This document shows positions 61,673-64,000 of a stretch of 64,000 nucleotides of DNA, one piece after another. Under the pieces are notes generated by a model. The model was not told where the DNA came from and searched no databases. It saw only the letters and a program-made list of their open reading frames with translations. Position numbers and translations under genes: made by a program. This DNA comes from Enterovirga aerilata (GTDB taxonomy: Bacteria > Pseudomonadota > Alphaproteobacteria > Rhizobiales > Beijerinckiaceae), in NCBI RefSeq assembly GCF_013044135.1, contig NZ_JABEPP010000005.1:409122-473121 (forward strand). Reading direction: 5' to 3'. Each line of letters opens with the position of its first letter. Position 1 is the stretch's first letter.

Positions 61673-62439
61673 CACGTCTTCCACCTCGCCCGGCCCGAGG
61701 CCCACTCGTCCTCGAGGAAGAGCTTGTCCCGCAGCGTGTCCATGGGGTGCCAGAAGCCCTCGTGGATGAAGGCCTGCAGCTCCCCGTTCTCGGCGAGCCA
61801 GTTCATCGGCTCGCGCTCCCAGGAGGTCTCGTCTCCCTCGATCAGGTCGATCACCTTGGGTGAGAGGAGGAAGAAGCCGCCGCTGATCCAGCCCGTCTCC
61901 GCCTCGGGCTTCTCCCGGAAGGAGAAGACCTGGCTGCCTTCGAGCGCGATCTCGCCGAAGCGCCGCGGCGGCCGGACCGTGGTGACGGTCGCGAGCTTTC
62001 CATGCGCCTTGTGGAAGGCCATCTGAGCCGCGAGGTCGACGTTCCCGACGCCGTCGCCATAGGTCATGGCCATCACGTCGTCCTCGGCGACGAAGTCGCG
62101 GATGCGCTTGATGCGGCCGCCGGTCATCGTCTTCTCGCCCGTGTCGACGAGCGTGACGCGCCAGGGCTCGGCGCTCTGGCGATGCACCTCCATCGTGTTG
62201 GCCGCCATGTCGAAGGTGACGTCGGACAGATGGAGGAAGTAGTTCGCGAAGAACTCCTTGATGTAGTAGCCCTTGTAGCCCAGGCACAGCACGAAGTCGT
62301 TGAAGCCGTGCGACGAATAGATCTTCATGATGTGCCAGAGGATCGGCCGCCCGCCGATCTCGACCATGGGCTTGGGTCGAACCGAGGTCTCCTCGACGAG
62401 GCGCGTTCCGACCCCGCCGGTCAGAATGACCACCTTCAT
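61669..62439 (-). CDS. rfbF: Glucose-1-phosphate cytidylyltransferase
   Basis: A 256-residue nucleotidyltransferase making CDP-glucose. VILTGGVGTRLVEET and RPKPMVEIGGRPILWHIM form the CTP site, MTYGDGVGNVD is a metal motif, and GFWHPMDTLRDKLFLE is a C-terminal hallmark of RfbF. It is the first gene of the rfbFGH-gtrA operon. An intact Gly-rich loop and full length suggest activity. Confidence 0.95.
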   Translation of the reverse strand: MKVVILTGGVGTRLVEETSVRPKPMVEIGGRPILWHIMKIYSSHGFNDFVLCLGYKGYYIKEFFANYFLHLSDVTFDMAANTMEVHRQSAEPWRVTLVDTGEKTMTGGRIKRIRDFVAEDDVMAMTYGDGVGNVDLAAQMAFHKAHGKLATVTTVRPPRRFGEIALEGSQVFSFREKPEAETGWISGGFFLLSPKVIDLIEGDETSWEREPMNWLAENGELQAFIHEGFWHPMDTLRDKLFLEDEWASGRARWKTW

Positions 62440-62519
62440 GCGGCCTCATCCCGAGACGGCCAGGGCCGCCGGCAAATCGACGGGCCGCCCGCCCGCCACC
62501 GCATCGGTACAGTCGGATT

Positions 62520-62532
62520 GGTTAACGAAGCG
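62520..62532 (-). promoter_or_regulatory. Shared 13-base element upstream of rfbF
   Basis: On the minus strand CGCTTCGTTAACC, about 81 bases before the rfbF ATG; 12 of 13 bases match the element before the methyltransferase operon at 55001-55013. Confidence 0.4.
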
Positions 62533-62568
62533 TAGGGAGGCCCGGCGGTCCGACCCGCCCGGGAGCCG

Positions 62569-63771
62569 TCACTTCCGCAGCAGCGGGCACTCCGATTCGC
62601 TCTCCGGCCGGTAGGCGTCGTCCGCCTTCACGGTGCGGACGATCTCCAGGTAGTCCCAGGGCTCCTTCGCCTCCGCCGGCGCCTTCACCCGGGCGAGATA
62701 CATGTCGCGCATCACGCGCCCGTCGGCGCGAAGACGGGCGCTCTTGATGAAGGCATCCTCGATCGGCAGCTCGCGCATCTTGGCCATGACGGCCTTCGCC
62801 TCGTCCGTGCCCGCCGCCTTCACGGCCTTCAGGTAGTGCAGCACCGCCCCGTAGGCGCCGACCTGGTTCATGGTCGGCATGAAGCCCATCTTCTCGAAGA
62901 ACCTCTTCGACCAGGCGCGCGTCCCCTCGTTCATGTTCCAGTACGAGGCGGTCGTGAGATAGGTCCCCTGCGCGTTCGCGAGCCCGACGGCGTGGATGTC
63001 GGTCTCGTACATGAGGAGGCCGGCGAGCTTCTGGCCGCCCTTCACGAGGCCGAACTCGCCCGCCTGCTTCAGGCCGTTCTGCGTATCCGCGCCGGCATTG
63101 GCGAAGACCACGACATCCGCCTTGGCGGCTTGCGCCTGCAGGACGAAAGACGAGAAGTCCGACGTGCCGGTCGGGTGCTTGATGCCGCCCTTTATCTCCC
63201 CGCCCGCCTCCCGGATGAACCGGGCCGCATCGGCTTCCAGCCCGTGCCCGAAGGCATAGTCGGCCGTCACGAAGTACCAGCTCTTCGCGCCCTCGGCGGC
63301 AAGCGCCTGGGTCGTGACCTTGGCGAGCGAGTAGGTGTCGTAGGTGAAGTGGACCGTGTTGGGGCTGCAGAGCTTGTCCGTCAGGGCGCTCGCGCCCGGC
63401 GCCGAGAGGAGCGCGACGCGGTTCTTGTCGCGGGCGAGATTGTGGACCGCGATGGCGATCGCGGAGTTCGTCACGTCGGCGATGGCGTCGACCTTGCCCT
63501 CGTCGAACCAGGCCCGGGCGATCTGCGCCCCGATATCGGTCTTCATCTGGTGATCGGCGATGACGAGCTCGACCTTCTTGCCGAGCACCTGGCCGCCCAT
63601 CTCCTCGATCGCCATGCGGGCGCCCTCGGCCGAGCCCGGACCGGCATTGTCCTTGCCCCAGCTCGACATGTCGGACAGCACGCCGATGCGGACCACATCG
63701 TCCGATAGCTGGGCCTGCGCGGTCCCGATGGAGACCGCAAGCAGCATTGCGGCGACAAGATATGTCCTCAT
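62569..63771 (-). CDS. Branched-chain amino acid-type ABC binding protein
   Basis: A 400-residue Peripla_BP_6 receptor with a signal peptide ending TAQAQ. Strings: IGVLSDMSSWGKDNAGPG, GARMAIEEMGG, IADVTNSAIAIAVHNLA, YDTYSLAKVTTQAL and WYFVTADYAFGHGLEADA. These match the HAAT-family LivK-like proteins often used for aromatic or urea-like ligands. No livHMFG genes are visible within the window, though they could lie beyond its end. Confidence 0.92.
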   Translation of the reverse strand: MRTYLVAAMLLAVSIGTAQAQLSDDVVRIGVLSDMSSWGKDNAGPGSAEGARMAIEEMGGQVLGKKVELVIADHQMKTDIGAQIARAWFDEGKVDAIADVTNSAIAIAVHNLARDKNRVALLSAPGASALTDKLCSPNTVHFTYDTYSLAKVTTQALAAEGAKSWYFVTADYAFGHGLEADAARFIREAGGEIKGGIKHPTGTSDFSSFVLQAQAAKADVVVFANAGADTQNGLKQAGEFGLVKGGQKLAGLLMYETDIHAVGLANAQGTYLTTASYWNMNEGTRAWSKRFFEKMGFMPTMNQVGAYGAVLHYLKAVKAAGTDEAKAVMAKMRELPIEDAFIKSARLRADGRVMRDMYLARVKAPAEAKEPWDYLEIVRTVKADDAYRPESESECPLLRK

Positions 63772-63919
63772 GAGCGTCCTCCGGCATTTTGCCGGTTCGT
63801 TACCGGAAGCGTGGCCGCGAGGCGACTCGTCGTTCGTCCGCCCACGCGCCGTCCTTCCCCGGCGCGGGGTCGGTCATGACGGGCGACTTCAAAGAGCGGG
63901 TGAATTGGTCGAGGGGCGT

Positions 63920-63969
63920 GGGACGCCGAAACGCTCGATCAATTTTATAGAGGAGCCTTTCGGCGTCCC
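63920..63969. repeat. 12-bp inverted repeat around an AT-rich centre
   Basis: GGGACGCCGAAA (63920-63931) and TTTCGGCGTCCC (63958-63969) are exact complements with a 26-base centre containing AATTTTATAG. The repeat lies upstream of the binding-protein gene on its 5' side and 26 bases before a possible ATG at 63995. It may be an operator pair or a hairpin; nothing else is seen in 63772-64000. Confidence 0.5.
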
Positions 63970-64000
63970 CGCGATCCGGAACCCTCTCCGCGTCATGGCC

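Noticed and set aside
63995..64000. ATG at 63995 as a gene start
   Set aside because: Only two codons are inside the window and there is no convincing ribosome-binding site; cannot be judged.
1..64000. CRISPR arrays, rRNA and tRNA genes
   Set aside because: No regularly spaced repeats and no cloverleaf or rRNA-like sequence were noticed in the intergenic gaps; a covariance-model scan was not possible.

Overview
The window is high-GC DNA (roughly two thirds G+C), densely coded, with frequent ATGA/GTGA/TGATG stop-start overlaps and few intergenic gaps. Gene content (AapJQM permease, MetZ-type O-succinylhomoserine sulfhydrylase, hpf-ptsN pair, glutamine-dependent NadE of about 680 residues, TakP-like TRAP binding protein, DUF2934 protein) points to an alphaproteobacterium of the Hyphomicrobiales, plausibly near Methylobacterium/Microvirga. 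That placement is inference from family knowledge, not from a search. No rRNA, tRNA or CRISPR array was seen.

Layout. 1-12083 (minus strand) is a trehalose/glycogen locus read as DUF2934 protein, otsB, otsA, glgX, treZ, a malQ-treY fusion and a GlgE-like glycosyl hydrolase cut by the window edge. It carries the OtsAB route from UDP-glucose and the GlgX/TreYZ route from glycogen, with almost no spacing between genes. 12229-22325 holds mainly housekeeping genes: an SPOUT RNA methyltransferase, hpf, ptsN, an MFS transporter, an orphan TRAP binding protein, a PAP2 phosphatase, an OsmC protein, an inositol-phosphatase-like protein, a MotA-like/OmpA-like stator pair and an NhaD-like antiporter. 22457-30110 holds an SDR, a small membrane protein and a BMP-family nucleoside-type ABC importer operon ending in a cytosine-deaminase-like amidohydrolase. 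A VapBC-type toxin-antitoxin module sits inside this operon. 30339-35231 has a membrane coiled-coil protein, an isochorismatase-fold hydrolase, nadE, a BrnT/BrnA pair and a cupin. 35276-35798 is a decayed IS3-family remnant abutting a perfect 24-bp palindrome.

35796-49383 carries a GGDEF/EVL protein, metZ, a GST, an FKBP-type isomerase, a histidine phosphatase, polA, two very small genes, an aapMQJ transporter lacking its ATPase gene, and small secreted or membrane proteins.

49475-62439 is the most accessory-looking part: a surface-polysaccharide cluster. One minus-strand operon encodes a zinc-finger methyltransferase, a NeuB-SAF-cupin fusion, a ThDP-dependent acetolactate-synthase-like enzyme and an NAD-dependent epimerase. 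A plus-strand pair encodes a GtrB-like glycosyltransferase and an FkbM methyltransferase. A second minus-strand operon encodes RfbF, RfbG and RfbH (CDP-4-keto-3,6-dideoxyglucose synthesis), GtrA and a polytopic GT-C-like protein. Both minus-strand operons have the same 13-base element (one mismatch) 80-130 bases upstream of their first gene. Together these genes could make and attach an unusual deoxy or nonulosonic-like sugar; this is the best candidate for undescribed chemistry in the window. The window ends with an orphan Leu/Ile/Val-type binding protein and a 12-bp inverted repeat.
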